Notes: generated by a model not told the origin, from the sequence alone. Positions 1 through 8,457 are shown, counted from the first letter of the stretch. The stretch is DNA of 38,013 nucleotides from Clostridia bacterium (GCA_017505525.1 JAFVPB010000022.1:1-38013), one strand, 5' to 3'. A program made the numbers and translations.

Positions 1-190
1 GATGAGGTGGCAATATATAAATTATAGAGCTTAATAAACACCTCATCAGTCTCGCCTTGCTCGACAGCTTCCCCTCAAGGGGAAGCCTGCAAAAAATAAC
101 CCATTTATGGGTAGCAAGTAAAAAATGCATGGCTGGCAGGTCAACCCCAAAACGCACTTGTGCGTTGCCAGTAGCATTAGGGCTATGCCC
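1..190. repeat. dispersed intergenic repeat with nested hairpins
   Basis: No gene is seen in the first 244 bases. Positions 1-9 (GATGAGGTG) are the inverse of 39-47 (CACCTCATC). Positions 67-74 and 79-86 form a perfect 8-bp hairpin (GCTTCCCC, loop TCAA, GGGGAAGC). Positions 124-178 can fold into a long interrupted stem: AATGC/GCATT, CTGGCA/TGCCAG, and a terminal AACGCAC-TT-GTGCGTT hairpin at 151-166. From memory, a CTCATCAGTCTCGC-type stretch followed by the CCCC/GGGG hairpin is a common intergenic repeat in gut Clostridia; that is recollection, not a search. The element may continue left of the window. An open frame at 57-248 lies wholly inside these hairpins and is not taken as a gene. Confidence 0.6.
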
Positions 191-193
191 GAA

Positions 194-221
194 AAGGAAA
201 AACCACCCGCTATGCGGGTGG
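194..221 (-). terminator. glyA rho-independent terminator
   Basis: Read on the minus strand, the bases just past the glyA stop form an 8-bp GC-rich stem (CCACCCGC, loop ATA, GCGGGTGG) followed by TTTTTCCTTTT. This is a classic intrinsic terminator about 25 bases after the stop codon. Confidence 0.85.
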
Positions 222-244
222 ATAATTATTATCTTGGCTATTAA

Positions 245-1480
245 TTAATAAATCGGATATTTTTCGCAGATTGCAGAAACCTCTTCGATAATATTAGCTT
301 TGTTTGCTTCGAAATCTGTTGCAGTAAGCTTAAGCCACTTTGCAATAAGCTTCATTTCTTCTTCCTTGAAACCACGTGATGTAACTGCAGGTGTACCAAC
401 ACGGATACCGCTTGTTACAAAAGGACTCTGTGGGTCATCAGGAATAGCATTCTTATTAACTGTGATATGAACATCATCAAGTAAGTGTTCAAATTCTTTA
501 CCTGTTATATCGAATGGTCTTAAATCTAAAAGCATAAGGTGGTTATCAGTATCGCCTGAAACTATATTAAAGCCTTCTTCTTTAAGTGATGTGCAAAGCA
601 CTTTTGCATTTTTAACTACCTGATTCTGATAAGCCTTGAATTCATCTGTTAAAGCTTCGCCAAGAGCAACTGCCTTAGCTGCGATTATATGCATAAGAGG
701 ACCGCCCTGAACACCGGGGAATATAGCTTTATCTATTTGCTTCGCATACTGCTCTTTGCAAAGAATCATACCACCGCGGGGACCACGAAGTGTTTTATGA
801 GTTGTTGTTGTAACAACATCTGCGTAGGGAACAGGGTTTGGGTGAAGTCCTGCTGCAACAAGACCAGCAATGTGAGCCATATCAACCATAAGGATTGCTC
901 CAACTTCATCTGCAACCTTTCTGAATGCTTCAAAATCAATAGTTCTTGAATAAGCACTTGCACCAGCAACAATAAGCTTAGGCTTGCATTCAAGTGCAAT
1001 ACTTCTCATCTTATCATAGTCGATAAGACCTGTTTCGCTATCTACTCCATAGGGAACAATGTTAAAATATTTACCGCTTACGTTTACAGGAGAACCATGA
1101 GAAAGATGACCGCCATGAGCAAGATTCATACCCATAACTGTATCGCCCGGCTGAAGGAAAGCAAAGAATGTTGCAAAGTTTGCATTTGCACCACTATGTG
1201 GCTGTACGTTTGCATGCTCTGCACCGAAAAGCTTTTTGGCGCGTTCAATTGCCAAAGTTTCAACCTCGTCAACATGGATGCATCCGCCGTAGTAACGTTT
1301 TCCGCTATATCCTTCGGCATATTTATTTGTAAGTACTCCGCCCGCTGCAAGAAGAACTGCCTTCGAAACAATATTTTCAGAAGCAATAAGCTCAACATTG
1401 TGGCGCTGACGCAGAAGCTCGCGGTTGCAGGCTTCAAATACTTCACTGTCGAAATTTACAAGTTCATCAAAAAAATTCAT
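245..1480 (-). CDS. glyA: serine hydroxymethyltransferase
   Basis: A PLP enzyme that interconverts serine plus tetrahydrofolate with glycine plus 5,10-methylene-THF, the main one-carbon source; cytoplasmic. The 411 aa match the usual bacterial length. The N-terminus carries [10 protein letters not shown], the middle has the PLP-lysine block [14 protein letters not shown], and the C-terminal third has the [14 protein letters not shown] substrate-binding stretch. The start is set by GAGGAGGT seven bases upstream. It is transcribed alone from a promoter at 1514-1542 and ends at an intrinsic terminator, back to back with dtd. Nothing unusual is seen in the protein. Confidence 0.97.
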   Translation of the reverse strand: MNFFDELVNFDSEVFEACNRELLRQRHNVELIASENIVSKAVLLAAGGVLTNKYAEGYSGKRYYGGCIHVDEVETLAIERAKKLFGAEHANVQPHSGANANFATFFAFLQPGDTVMGMNLAHGGHLSHGSPVNVSGKYFNIVPYGVDSETGLIDYDKMRSIALECKPKLIVAGASAYSRTIDFEAFRKVADEVGAILMVDMAHIAGLVAAGLHPNPVPYADVVTTTTHKTLRGPRGGMILCKEQYAKQIDKAIFPGVQGGPLMHIIAAKAVALGEALTDEFKAYQNQVVKNAKVLCTSLKEEGFNIVSGDTDNHLMLLDLRPFDITGKEFEHLLDDVHITVNKNAIPDDPQSPFVTSGIRVGTPAVTSRGFKEEEMKLIAKWLKLTATDFEANKANIIEEVSAICEKYPIY

Positions 1481-1513
1481 TAGTTATACCTCCTCAATAT
1501 TTCTCTATCATAT

Positions 1514-1542
1514 ATTATATATCATAGGTAAATGTTTTGCAA
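1514..1542 (-). promoter_or_regulatory. glyA promoter
   Basis: On the minus strand: TTGCAA (1537-1542), 17-nt spacer, TATAAT (1514-1519), about 34 bases before the glyA start. The spacing is ideal for sigma-A. Confidence 0.75.
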
Positions 1543-1557
1543 GTAAAATATTATTTA

Positions 1558-1586
1558 TTGACAAAAATTGCTTTTAGGTATACGAT
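1558..1586 (+). promoter_or_regulatory. dtd promoter
   Basis: TTGACA (1558-1563), 17-nt spacer, TACGAT (1581-1586), divergent from the glyA promoter. A small hairpin (GCATTC-GT-GAATGC, 1607-1620) falls in the presumed leader. Confidence 0.65.
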
Positions 1587-1666
1587 TATAATAATTTGGT
1601 GTAGGTGCATTCGTGAATGCCTTCTATAAAGAATTATCTTTTGCATAAAAATAAAGGAGAATTAAA

Positions 1667-2116
1667 ATGCGTGCAGTAGTACAAAGGGTGAATTGGGCAT
1701 CTGTAAAAGTAGAGGGGAATATTATTGGCAAGATAGATAGAGGACTTTTGGTGTTCCTTGGAGTTTGTGATGATGACACAAAGGAAGATTTGGTGTATCT
1801 TGCTGATAAAATAACAGGGCTTAGAATTTTTGAAGATGAAAATGGAAAGATGAATTTAAGTTTGGAAGATATTAAAGGAGAAATATTAATCGTTTCTCAG
1901 TTCACTCTTTTTGGAGATTGCAGAAAAGGGAAGAGACCTAGTTTTTCCCAAGCGGGAAATCCTGCTTATGCTGAAAAAATATATGAGGAGTTTATTTCCT
2001 ATATAAATAAGAAGAACTTTAATACACAAAAAGGTGTTTTTGGTGCCGATATGAAGGTTGAACTTTTAAATGATGGACCGGTAACAATGCTTTTAGATAG
2101 CAAGAAGCTATTTTAA
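1667..2116 (+). CDS. dtd: D-aminoacyl-tRNA deacylase
   Basis: Hydrolyses D-amino acids mis-attached to tRNA, and in many bacteria glycine on tRNA-Ala; cytoplasmic homodimer. The 149 aa are the family length. It shows the two signature motifs of the DTD fold: SQFTLFGD in the middle and the Gly-Pro motif NDGPVTMLL at the C-terminus, where the GP pair lines the chiral pocket. The start ATG has AAGGAG upstream. It stands alone between its own promoter and an inverted-repeat element. With leuS, the AlaX-type protein and aspS it is one of several tRNA charging or editing genes in the window. Confidence 0.95.
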   Translation: MRAVVQRVNWASVKVEGNIIGKIDRGLLVFLGVCDDDTKEDLVYLADKITGLRIFEDENGKMNLSLEDIKGEILIVSQFTLFGDCRKGKRPSFSQAGNPAYAEKIYEEFISYINKKNFNTQKGVFGADMKVELLNDGPVTMLLDSKKLF

Positions 2117-2307
2117 TGCAGAATGTGGAGTTCGGAATGCGGAGTGATTGTTAAATCTCTCCGCGATTTTATTTTTTATAGTAGAACGGAAGAATGTAAA
2201 TCGGGAGATTTATGAACGCCCCCTACAAGAAAAGAGAATTTTAAATAAAAAAAGAAAACCACTAGGTTTTCTGCCTTCATTTTGCATTCCGAATTCAACA
2301 TTCCGCA
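2117..2307. repeat. 191-bp inverted-repeat (MITE-like) element
   Basis: The left arm (2117-2143) and right arm (about 2284-2307) are inverted copies matching at about 21 of 24 positions around GCATTCCGAA...ACATTC. A second inverted pair lies inside: TAAATCTC...GATTT at 2152-2170 against AAATCGGGAGATTTA near 2197-2212. A hairpin AGAAAACC-ACTA-GGTTTTCT lies at 2253-2272. There is no coding capacity, and the left arm begins directly after the dtd stop. The architecture resembles a non-autonomous mobile repeat; the right half also supplies terminator hairpins for tsf. Confidence 0.55.
2253..2272 (-). terminator. second terminator-like hairpin downstream of tsf
   Basis: On the minus strand AGAAAACC-TAGT-GGTTTTCT is followed directly by a run of T (TTTTTTATTT). 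It lies about 85 bases past the tsf stop inside the inverted-repeat element and would back up the proximal terminator. Confidence 0.55.
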
Positions 2308-2316
2308 TTTTGAATT

Positions 2317-2346
2317 AAAAAAGAGCAGTGAAAACTGCTCTTTTTT
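2317..2346 (-). terminator. tsf terminator (bidirectional)
   Basis: GAGCAGT-GAAA-ACTGCTC flanked by six A and six T, so it can terminate on both strands. It lies 12 bases past the tsf stop. Confidence 0.85.
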
Positions 2347-2357
2347 AATTCAATCAA

Positions 2358-3254
2358 TTATTTAATCATTGATGCAACTTCATCAGCGAAGTTTTCTTCT
2401 TTCTTTTCAAGACCTTCGCCCTTTTCAAATCTTACGAAGTTAATAAGCTTAACTCCCTTAGATTCAAGGTAAGCACCAACCTTGAAATCACCGTTCTTAA
2501 CGAATTCCTGCTGAAGTAAGCAGTTCTGTTCGTAGAACTTGTTGATTTTACCGCCAAGCATTTTTTCAAGAATGTTTTCTGGCTTGCTTGCGTTTTTAGG
2601 ATCTTCCTTCATCTGAGCAAGGATAATGTTCTTTTCCTTTTCAAGATCTTCTGCAGGAACTGTTTCCTGAGAAAGATATAAAGGATTGATAGCAGCTATC
2701 TGCATTGCTGCATCTCTTGCTGCTTCGTAAGCATCTGCGTCTGCAAGGCTTGCTTCTGCTTCAACAAGAACACCAATTCTGCCACCACCGTGTGTGTATG
2801 AGCAAACATTACCTTCAATTCTTGCGAATCTTCTGAGGTTCATGTTTTCACCGATTTTAGCAATTAATGCTGTTAATGCATCGCCAACATTTCCTTCTGC
2901 ATTGTATTCAAGGGCTTTTAATGCATCAACATCAGATGGATTCTTTTCTGCAACAATTTCAGCAACCTTAGAAACAAATGCCTGGAATTCGTCGTTCTTT
3001 GCAACGAAATCTGTTTCAGAGTTAACTTCTACAAGTACGCCAACTTTGTTATCAGGAGTGATATAAGCTTTAACAATACCTTCTGAAGCAATTCTGCCTG
3101 ATTTCTTCTGTGCTGTAGCAAGGCCTTTTTCTCTTAAAAAGTCGATAGCCTTGTCCATATCTCCGCCGCATTCTGAAAGAGCTTTCTTACAATCCATCAT
3201 GCCGCAGCCTGTTTTTTCTCTTAATTCTTTAACGTCCTGAGCTGTAAAGTTCAT
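2358..3254 (-). CDS. tsf: elongation factor Ts
   Basis: Nucleotide exchange factor that releases GDP from EF-Tu. The N-terminal UBA-like domain (about residues 1-55) has the signature [12 protein letters not shown] and the [11 protein letters not shown] stretch. The EF-Ts core follows, with [11 protein letters not shown] near residue 80, the segment that contacts EF-Tu. At 298 aa it is normal for Firmicutes. It follows rpsB by about 20 bases in the usual rpsB-tsf order and shares its promoter. An upstream GAGAGGAAG provides the ribosome binding site. Confidence 0.97.
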   Translation of the reverse strand: MNFTAQDVKELREKTGCGMMDCKKALSECGGDMDKAIDFLREKGLATAQKKSGRIASEGIVKAYITPDNKVGVLVEVNSETDFVAKNDEFQAFVSKVAEIVAEKNPSDVDALKALEYNAEGNVGDALTALIAKIGENMNLRRFARIEGNVCSYTHGGGRIGVLVEAEASLADADAYEAARDAAMQIAAINPLYLSQETVPAEDLEKEKNIILAQMKEDPKNASKPENILEKMLGGKINKFYEQNCLLQQEFVKNGDFKVGAYLESKGVKLINFVRFEKGEGLEKKEENFADEVASMIK

Positions 3255-3274
3255 AATCTATCTTCCTCTCGTAA

Positions 3275-4009
3275 TTATTCAAGTGTGATGCTTACTTCTT
3301 CTTCAGCTTCTTCAACAGTTTCCATTTTGCCTTCGCGTCCTTCGATAACAGCGTTAGCAATTGTAGAAACAACAAGCTTTACTGCACGGATAGCATCGTC
3401 GTTGCCGGGGATAACATAGTCAACATCTTCGGGATCGCAGTTTGTATCAACAATTGCAACGATCGGAATGTTGAGCTTCTTAGCTTCAGCAATAGCGATT
3501 CTTTCTTTTCTTGGGTCAACAACGAAAAGAGCTGCAGGAGCCTTCTTTAAGTTCTTGATACCGCCAAGGTACTTTTCAAGCTTTTCCATTTCGCCGCGAA
3601 GACCGATAACTTCCTTCTTGGGGAGAAGATCGAATGTTCCGTCTTCTTCCATTTTGTGAAGCTGAGAAAGTCTTTCAATTCTCTTTTTAATTGTTTTGAA
3701 GTTTGTAAGCATACCGCCAAGCCATCTTGCATCAACGAAATGCATACCAACACGCTCTGCTTCTTCCTTAATTGTTTCCTGAGCCTGCTTCTTTGTTCCA
3801 ACGAAGAGAATTTCTCCGCCATCCTGAGCTACTTCACGAATGAAATCGTAAGCTTCCTCAATTTTTTTAACTGTCTTCTGAAGGTCGATGATATAGATAC
3901 CGTTACGTTCGGTAAATATATACTCCGCCATTTTAGGGTTCCATCTTCTTGTCTGATGACCGAAGTGAACACCTGCCTCCAAAAGCTGTTTCATAGAAAT
4001 AACTGACAT
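3275..4009 (-). CDS. rpsB: 30S ribosomal protein S2
   Basis: Small-subunit protein S2, needed for S1 and mRNA docking. The N-terminus [20 protein letters not shown] is the family signature. [10 protein letters not shown] and the [21 protein letters not shown] block follow, then the acidic C-terminal tail. The start was placed at 4009 rather than an in-frame ATG at 4024 because the sequence GGAGG right after the upper ATG is the ribosome binding site for the lower one. That gives 244 aa, the family length. First gene of the rpsB-tsf operon, divergent from rplU. Confidence 0.96.
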   Translation of the reverse strand: MSVISMKQLLEAGVHFGHQTRRWNPKMAEYIFTERNGIYIIDLQKTVKKIEEAYDFIREVAQDGGEILFVGTKKQAQETIKEEAERVGMHFVDARWLGGMLTNFKTIKKRIERLSQLHKMEEDGTFDLLPKKEVIGLRGEMEKLEKYLGGIKNLKKAPAALFVVDPRKERIAIAEAKKLNIPIVAIVDTNCDPEDVDYVIPGNDDAIRAVKLVVSTIANAVIEGREGKMETVEEAEEEVSITLE

Positions 4010-4150
4010 GTAAAACACCTCCATTTTATTTAGTTTTTACCACCGCGCCCATGTCAAAAAGCGATGCGGCAGCACCTCCATCGTCGTCAATATGTACGCC
4101 AATCCCATAGGGCACATGGCGCCACTCGGACAATGTGTGTATTTTTGTGC
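4010..4150 (-). promoter_or_regulatory. rpsB 5' leader, candidate autoregulatory RNA
   Basis: About 140 bases separate the presumed transcription start from the rpsB ribosome binding site. On the minus strand this RNA contains complementary blocks, such as GTGGCGCCATGTGCCC with GGGATTGGCGTAC and GATG...GCATC. Such long leaders before ribosomal protein operons often bind the encoded protein; I cannot assign it to a known S2 leader family from the sequence alone. The stretch holds no convincing ORF. Confidence 0.4.
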
Positions 4151-4156
4151 CATATT

Positions 4157-4185
4157 ATGATACCACAACATTTAAAGTAATGCAA
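4157..4185 (-). promoter_or_regulatory. rpsB-tsf promoter
   Basis: On the minus strand: TTGCAT (4180-4185), 17-nt spacer, TATCAT (4157-4162). Confidence 0.6.
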
Positions 4186-4236
4186 GTGTTTTTTATAAAA
4201 AAATAGAAAAAATATGAAAAAAAGTGTTATTTTTGC

Positions 4237-4265
4237 TTGACAGCGTGCCCAAGTTGTGCTAATAT
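4237..4265 (+). promoter_or_regulatory. rplU operon promoter
   Basis: TTGACA (4237-4242), 17-nt spacer, TAATAT (4260-4265). A strong consensus promoter, as expected for a ribosomal protein operon. Confidence 0.8.
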
Positions 4266-4332
4266 TATGAGGTAACCGCGTAGAAAAGGTCTTAAAAGCG
4301 TAAGCTGCCTTAATAGCGAGTCTGTAAAAACA
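4266..4332 (+). ncRNA. ribosomal protein L21 leader
   Basis: The short leader between the promoter and rplU holds AAGGTCTTAAAAGCGTAAGC, then TGCCTTAATAGCGAG, TCTGT-AAAA-ACAGG and the ribosome binding site. This conserved block just before rplU looks like the Firmicutes L21 leader motif, thought to let L21 or a partner control its own operon. Identification rests on remembered conserved segments and position, not on a covariance search. The TCTGT/ACAGG stem overlaps the ribosome binding site. Confidence 0.65.
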
Positions 4333-4345
4333 GGAGGTGCGACAA

Positions 4346-4657
4346 ATGTATGCAGTAATTAAAACCGGCGGCAAGCAGTATCAGGTTAAGGAAGGCGACA
4401 TCCTTTTCATCGAAAAGATTGAAGGAGAAAACGGCGCTGAACTTACATTTGATGAAGTTCTTGCAATCGGAGACGAAGGAAAATTTACACCTGGTACACC
4501 AGTTGTTGAAGGTGCAAGTGTAAATGCTAAGATTCTTAGCCAGACTAAGGGCAAGAAGATTATTGTTTTCAAAATGAAGCCTAAAAAGGGCTACAGAAAC
4601 AAGAACGGCCATCGTCAGCCTTATACTAAGGTTGAAATCACAAAGATCAACGCTTAA
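4346..4657 (+). CDS. rplU: 50S ribosomal protein L21
   Basis: Large-subunit protein that binds 23S rRNA near L20. [18 protein letters not shown] is the family N-terminus, and the C-terminal [15 protein letters not shown] is the rRNA-binding signature. The start is the ATG at 4346 after GGAGG (4333-4337); a GTG nine bases earlier overlaps that site and is rejected. It has 103 aa. First gene of rplU-prp-rpmA, with prp only two bases downstream. Confidence 0.96.
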   Translation: MYAVIKTGGKQYQVKEGDILFIEKIEGENGAELTFDEVLAIGDEGKFTPGTPVVEGASVNAKILSQTKGKKIIVFKMKPKKGYRNKNGHRQPYTKVEITKINA

Positions 4658-4659
4658 TT

Positions 4660-4968
4660 ATGATTGAGTTTAAAACGGTTAAAAATACCGAAGGTCAAAT
4701 CATAAAATTCGTTGTCAGCGGGCACTCGGGCTATGGAGAAGAAGGCACAGATATTGTTTGTGCATCTGTTTCATCAGCAGTGTGGCTCACTGTAAATGGA
4801 ATTGAAGCGCAGAATCTTGGAGAGCTTGATTATAAATCGAGCGATGGTTTTGTGGAATGCACTATATATAATAGGAAAGATAGTGCAGATGCGTTGCTCA
4901 AAAGCCTTGAATTATTCATTCTTGAGCTTTCGGGGCAATATAAAGAAAATATCAAGGTAACATATTAA
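4660..4968 (+). CDS. prp: ribosomal-processing cysteine protease Prp
   Basis: Removes the N-terminal extension of ribosomal protein L27 in Firmicutes and relatives. The 102 aa have the catalytic pair at the expected places: His22 in SGHSGYGEEG and Cys34 in DIVCASVSSAV. It sits between rplU and rpmA, the universal context for this protease (older name YsxB), and its substrate is the next gene. The substrate keeps a matching cleavage site, so the pair is likely functional. Confidence 0.93.
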   Translation: MIEFKTVKNTEGQIIKFVVSGHSGYGEEGTDIVCASVSSAVWLTVNGIEAQNLGELDYKSSDGFVECTIYNRKDSADALLKSLELFILELSGQYKENIKVTY

Positions 4969-5004
4969 GTTACTTATTCAAAGAAACGAGAGGAGTGAAA
5001 CATA

Positions 5005-5283
5005 ATGTTCGCATTAAATATTCAGTTGTTCGCTCATAAAAAGGGTGTTGGTTCTACAAAGAACGGCCGCGACAGTGAGTCTAAGCGTCTTGGCGCAAAG
5101 CGTGCTGACGGTCAGAAAGTACTTGCGGGAAACATTCTTGTTCGTCAGAGAGGAACAAAAATTCACCCCGGTATCAACGTTGGTATTGGCAGTGATGATA
5201 CCTTGTATGCTCTTGTTGACGGTAAGGTTAAATTCGAGCGTAAGGGCAAAGATAAGAAGCAGGTTAGTGTATATACTGCGTAA
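5005..5283 (+). CDS. rpmA: 50S ribosomal protein L27 with cleavable N-terminus
   Basis: L27 reaches the peptidyl transferase centre with its N-terminus. This protein starts [18 protein letters not shown]. The part up to NIQLF matches the Firmicutes extension, and Prp is expected to cut between Phe and Ala to expose AHKKGVGST. The rest ([27 protein letters not shown]) is canonical. It has 92 aa before processing. GAGAGGAGTG precedes the start. A terminator follows 10 bases after the stop, so the operon ends here. Confidence 0.96.
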   Translation: MFALNIQLFAHKKGVGSTKNGRDSESKRLGAKRADGQKVLAGNILVRQRGTKIHPGINVGIGSDDTLYALVDGKVKFERKGKDKKQVSVYTA

Positions 5284-5292
5284 ATGCAATAT

Positions 5293-5326
5293 AAAAGCTC
5301 GGATTTTATCCGAGCTTTTTGTTGTT
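5293..5326 (+). terminator. rplU-prp-rpmA terminator
   Basis: AAAGCTCGGAT-TTT-ATCCGAGCTTT followed by TTGTTGTTTT, directly after rpmA. The obg gene starts about 35 bases later, so read-through or an unseen promoter must serve it. Confidence 0.8.
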
Positions 5327-5355
5327 TTAAAGATTTTTTATTATGAGGTAGATAT

Positions 5356-6621
5356 ATGTTTGCAGATACGGCAAGAATAACTGTAAAAGCAGGAAATGGC
5401 GGAAACGGTTTGGTTTCGTTTCATCGTGAAAAATATGTGCCCGACGGCGGTCCCGATGGCGGAGATGGCGGCAGAGGCGGAAATATAGTTTTTAAAGCAG
5501 ATAAAACCCTTACAACGCTTATAGACTTTGCACACAAGAAAGTGTTTACTGCAAAGAACGGCGAAGATGGCAGAGCACGTAACAGCTTTGGTAAAAAGGG
5601 AGAAGATTTGTATATCTATGTGCCAGTTGGAACCGTTATTAAAGATGCAAAAACTCTCAGGGTTATGAAAGACCTCTCGGAAAACGGAGAAGAATTTATA
5701 GCTGCACGCGGCGGCAACGGCGGATGGGGAAATGTGCATTTTGCCACTGCAACACGCCAAACGCCGAAGTTTGCAAAAGACGGCATAAAGGGGCAGGAGC
5801 GCGAGCTTATACTGGAACTAAAGCTTATAGCTGATGTTGGTTTGGCAGGATTTCCGAATGTGGGAAAATCAACGCTTCTTGCAAGCGTTAGTGCGGCACG
5901 CCCGAAAATTGCAAACTATCATTTCACAACGCTCGAGCCTAACCTTGGTGTTGTAAGTATTGGAGAGGGTAAGAGCTTTGTTATGGCAGATATTCCCGGT
6001 CTTATAGAGGGAGCTCATGAAGGAGTGGGCCTTGGTCATGAATTTTTAAGGCATATCGAAAGAACACGCCTTTTGATTCACGTGGTAGATGTTTCGGGAA
6101 TTGAGGGCAGAAACCCTATTGATGACTTTGAAAAAATTAATTCCGAACTTGAGCTTTATAGCCAGAATTTAGCTTCTCGCCCTATGGTTGTTGCAGCTAA
6201 TAAAACAGATATTATAATGGATGAAGCTCTTTTAGAGGAATTTCGAGAATATATAAATAAGAAGGGATTAAAGCTTTTTGAAATAAGTGCGGCGGCACAC
6301 AAGGGTGTGCGCGAATTGATGAATTATGTTTCAAAAGAGCTTGACAATCTTGAGCCTGTTGAACTTTACGAGGCAGACTTTGTTGAAGAAGATTTTGAAG
6401 AAGAGCCCTTCGAGGTGCGCATTGAAAACGGAGTTTATGTGGTTGAAGGTCCGTATATAGAAAAGCTTCTTCGCCACTGTAACTTTGATGATGCGGAAAG
6501 CATGCAGTATTTCCAGATAGCTCTCAGGCGTAAGGGCGTTATAGATGCTCTTTGCGAAAAAGGTTGCGGTGAGGGCGATCCTGTGAGAATGTATGAACTT
6601 GAATTTGATTATACGGAGTAA
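5356..6621 (+). CDS. obgE: Obg-family GTPase
   Basis: GTPase for late 50S assembly and stress signalling. Three domains appear in order. The Gly-rich Obg fold (about 1-157) includes FHREKYVPDGGPDGGDGGRG. The G domain has P-loop GFPNVGKSTLL, switch and G3 in DIPGLIEGAHEGVGLGHEF, and NKTD. A C-terminal OCT domain (about 345-421) starts near FEVRIENGVYVVEGP. At 421 aa it is full length. It heads the cluster obg-yhbY-nadD-yqeK-rsfS-leuS, in which genes overlap or lie only a few bases apart. Confidence 0.96.
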   Translation: MFADTARITVKAGNGGNGLVSFHREKYVPDGGPDGGDGGRGGNIVFKADKTLTTLIDFAHKKVFTAKNGEDGRARNSFGKKGEDLYIYVPVGTVIKDAKTLRVMKDLSENGEEFIAARGGNGGWGNVHFATATRQTPKFAKDGIKGQERELILELKLIADVGLAGFPNVGKSTLLASVSAARPKIANYHFTTLEPNLGVVSIGEGKSFVMADIPGLIEGAHEGVGLGHEFLRHIERTRLLIHVVDVSGIEGRNPIDDFEKINSELELYSQNLASRPMVVAANKTDIIMDEALLEEFREYINKKGLKLFEISAAAHKGVRELMNYVSKELDNLEPVELYEADFVEEDFEEEPFEVRIENGVYVVEGPYIEKLLRHCNFDDAESMQYFQIALRRKGVIDALCEKGCGEGDPVRMYELEFDYTE

Positions 6622-6625
6622 AATT

Positions 6626-6919
6626 ATGTTAACATCAAAACAGCGCGCATATCTGCGCGGATTGGCAAACACAAAAAATGCTATTTTCCAGATAGGAAAA
6701 GGCGGCGTAACAGATGAGATTGTATCACAGCTCAGAGTTGCTCTTGAAAAGCGCGAATTAATTAAGGTAACAGTGCTTGAAACTGCATTTATGACGCCAA
6801 GGGAGGCATGCACCATTGTTTGTGAAAAAATAGGTGCCGAAGCAGTACAGTGCATAGGAAACAAATTTGTTATATACAAGGAATCACGCGATAATAAGGA
6901 AATTATTCTTCCGAGGTAA
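6626..6919 (+). CDS. yhbY: YhbY-family RNA-binding protein (CRM domain)
   Basis: A single CRM domain of 97 aa, linked in other bacteria to 50S precursor binding. MLTSKQRAYLRGLA is the family start and FQIGKGGVTDEIV contains the conserved G-K-G-G loop. KVTVLETAF and KFVIYKESR cover the later strands. The start ATG at 6626 is chosen over one inside obg at 6593 because GGAG lies 8 bases upstream and the family begins here. It lies four bases after obg and five before nadD, consistent with a ribosome-assembly operon. Confidence 0.92.
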   Translation: MLTSKQRAYLRGLANTKNAIFQIGKGGVTDEIVSQLRVALEKRELIKVTVLETAFMTPREACTIVCEKIGAEAVQCIGNKFVIYKESRDNKEIILPR

Positions 6920-6924
6920 CAGTT

Positions 6925-7509
6925 ATGAGAATTGGTCTTTTTGGTGGCGCATTTAATCCCATACATCTTGGGCACGTTAAGATTGCAAAAGAAGCAATAC
7001 GGCAAATGAGCCTCGACAAGCTTATAGTAATTCCTACAGGGAATGCTCCGCATAAAAAAGAAACTGAAATTTCAAGAGAGCACAGATTCAATATGGCAAA
7101 GCTTGCCTTTAAAGATGATGATAAAATAGAGGTAAGTGATTATGAATTAAATCGGGAGGAAATATCCTACAGTGCTGATACGGTTGAGCATTTTAAAAAG
7201 CTTTATCCCAATGACGAGTTCTTTTTCATAATCGGAGATGATTCCTATAATAATCTTTCTTCGTGGCGCGAGCCTCAAAGAATACTCAATGCGAGTACAC
7301 TTTTGGTTTTCGACAGAGATGGAGCAGAAATTCTTCCTCCCGCAGTGAAAATCAATATGGAAAGAATAGAAATATCCTCAAGTGAAATAAGGGATAATAT
7401 ATATACAGGAAAAGATTTTATAAATTTATTGCCAAAAAGTGTTTTTAATTATATAATAGAGAATAACTTATACAAAAGGACAGAGGGGATTCGCTTTGAC
7501 GGAAAGTGA
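6925..7509 (+). CDS. nadD: nicotinate-nucleotide adenylyltransferase
   Basis: Adenylates nicotinate mononucleotide with ATP to deaminoNAD, a late step shared by NAD synthesis and salvage. The N-terminus has the nucleotidyltransferase motif GGAFNPIHLGH; the C-terminal ISSSEIRD matches the ISSTxIR motif. The 194 aa are normal. Its 3' end overlaps yqeK by 14 bases. It supplies the step after nadC, which is encoded about 11 kb away here. Confidence 0.96.
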   Translation: MRIGLFGGAFNPIHLGHVKIAKEAIRQMSLDKLIVIPTGNAPHKKETEISREHRFNMAKLAFKDDDKIEVSDYELNREEISYSADTVEHFKKLYPNDEFFFIIGDDSYNNLSSWREPQRILNASTLLVFDRDGAEILPPAVKINMERIEISSSEIRDNIYTGKDFINLLPKSVFNYIIENNLYKRTEGIRFDGK

Positions 7510-8080
7510 GATAATTAAAAAACTTAAAGAAACACAAAAAGAAAGAAGATTTAATCACACACTGGGTGTTGCAGATGAAGCTGAACGCTTAGCCGATAAA
7601 TTCGGAGTAGATAAGAAAAAGGCGAGATTAACTGCACTGCTTCACGATTGTGCAAAAAATCTTGACGAAAAATCCGGGGAGGATTTTGTCGAGCTTTGTG
7701 AAAAGTACGGCGTTATCCCTGATGTTTATGCAAAAAAAGAAAGAGCGTTGATTCACGCTTTTCTGGGTGCAGCGGTAGCAAAAGCGGAATATGGGATTGA
7801 AGACAAGGAAATACTTAATGCCATATATTTTCATACAACTGCACGTGCAAATATGTCGCCCCTTGAAAAGCTTATATATATAGCCGACATGACAGAACCG
7901 GGCCGCACAATTCCGCAATCGGCGGAAATACGCGACCTTGTTGAAAAAGATGTTGATGAAGCGCTTATTTATGCGATAGGATGCTCGATTAAGCACGTTA
8001 TTAAAAAAGGTACGTTAGTACATCCTGATTCGATTCACGCATTAAATTATTTAATAGAGCACAGGAGGAAAAAGATTTGA
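7496..8080 (+). CDS. yqeK: HD-domain hydrolase YqeK (likely Ap4A hydrolase)
   Basis: HD-superfamily metal phosphohydrolase of 194 aa. Members of this family in Firmicutes cleave diadenosine tetraphosphate symmetrically. Visible metal ligands are RFNHTLGV (His), LLHDCAKN (His-Asp) and ALIHAFLGA, followed by IYFHTT and ADMTEPGR. The start is TTG at 7496, inside nadD, chosen because GAGGGG lies eight bases upstream and no ATG fits. The stop overlaps the rsfS start (TTGA). The cluster position between nadD and rsfS is the standard Firmicutes arrangement. Confidence 0.92.
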   Translation: MTESEIIKKLKETQKERRFNHTLGVADEAERLADKFGVDKKKARLTALLHDCAKNLDEKSGEDFVELCEKYGVIPDVYAKKERALIHAFLGAAVAKAEYGIEDKEILNAIYFHTTARANMSPLEKLIYIADMTEPGRTIPQSAEIRDLVEKDVDEALIYAIGCSIKHVIKKGTLVHPDSIHALNYLIEHRRKKI

Positions 8081-8433
8081 CACAGATAGAAAAAGTACAC
8101 AAGCTTGTAGAAATTCTTGATATGAAAAAAGCTACAGATATTATTGCTCTTAATCTTAACGGGGCAACAATTATTGCCGATTATTTTGTAATATGTACGG
8201 CTCGCTCAAATCCTCAGATGCATGCTCTGTTTGAAGCAGCAAGCGAGGGAATGCTTGCACTGGGTTGCGAGATTGACCACAGCGAGGGAACAAGAAACCC
8301 CGATTGGGCACTCATTGATTTCGGTGGAGTTATTCTCCATATTTTCAGCTCGCAGATGCGTGATTTCTACGGTCTTGATAATTTATGGGCAGATGCTACA
8401 AAAGTAGATATAAAAACAATTGATGAAGTTTGA
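8077..8433 (+). CDS. rsfS: ribosomal silencing factor RsfS
   Basis: Binds L14 on the 50S subunit and blocks 30S joining under starvation. The 118 aa show ADYFVICTARSNPQM, HSEGTRNPDWALIDFGGVI and LHIFSSQMRDFYGLDNLW, the conserved RsfS/Iojap core. The start is TTG, overlapping the yqeK stop by four bases, with AGGAGGAAA just upstream. Two consecutive TTG starts joined by overlap suggest translational coupling at modest level. Confidence 0.94.
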   Translation: MTQIEKVHKLVEILDMKKATDIIALNLNGATIIADYFVICTARSNPQMHALFEAASEGMLALGCEIDHSEGTRNPDWALIDFGGVILHIFSSQMRDFYGLDNLWADATKVDIKTIDEV

Positions 8434-8457
8434 TTATTTCAGAAAGGAAAAGTAATC

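Noticed and set aside
4087-4374. Minus-strand frames between rpsB and rplU
   Set aside because: They overlap the rpsB leader and two promoters and show no recognisable protein features.
6331-7053. A 240-aa minus-strand open frame across obg, yhbY and nadD
   Set aside because: It crosses three real genes on the other strand and has a shadow-type composition.
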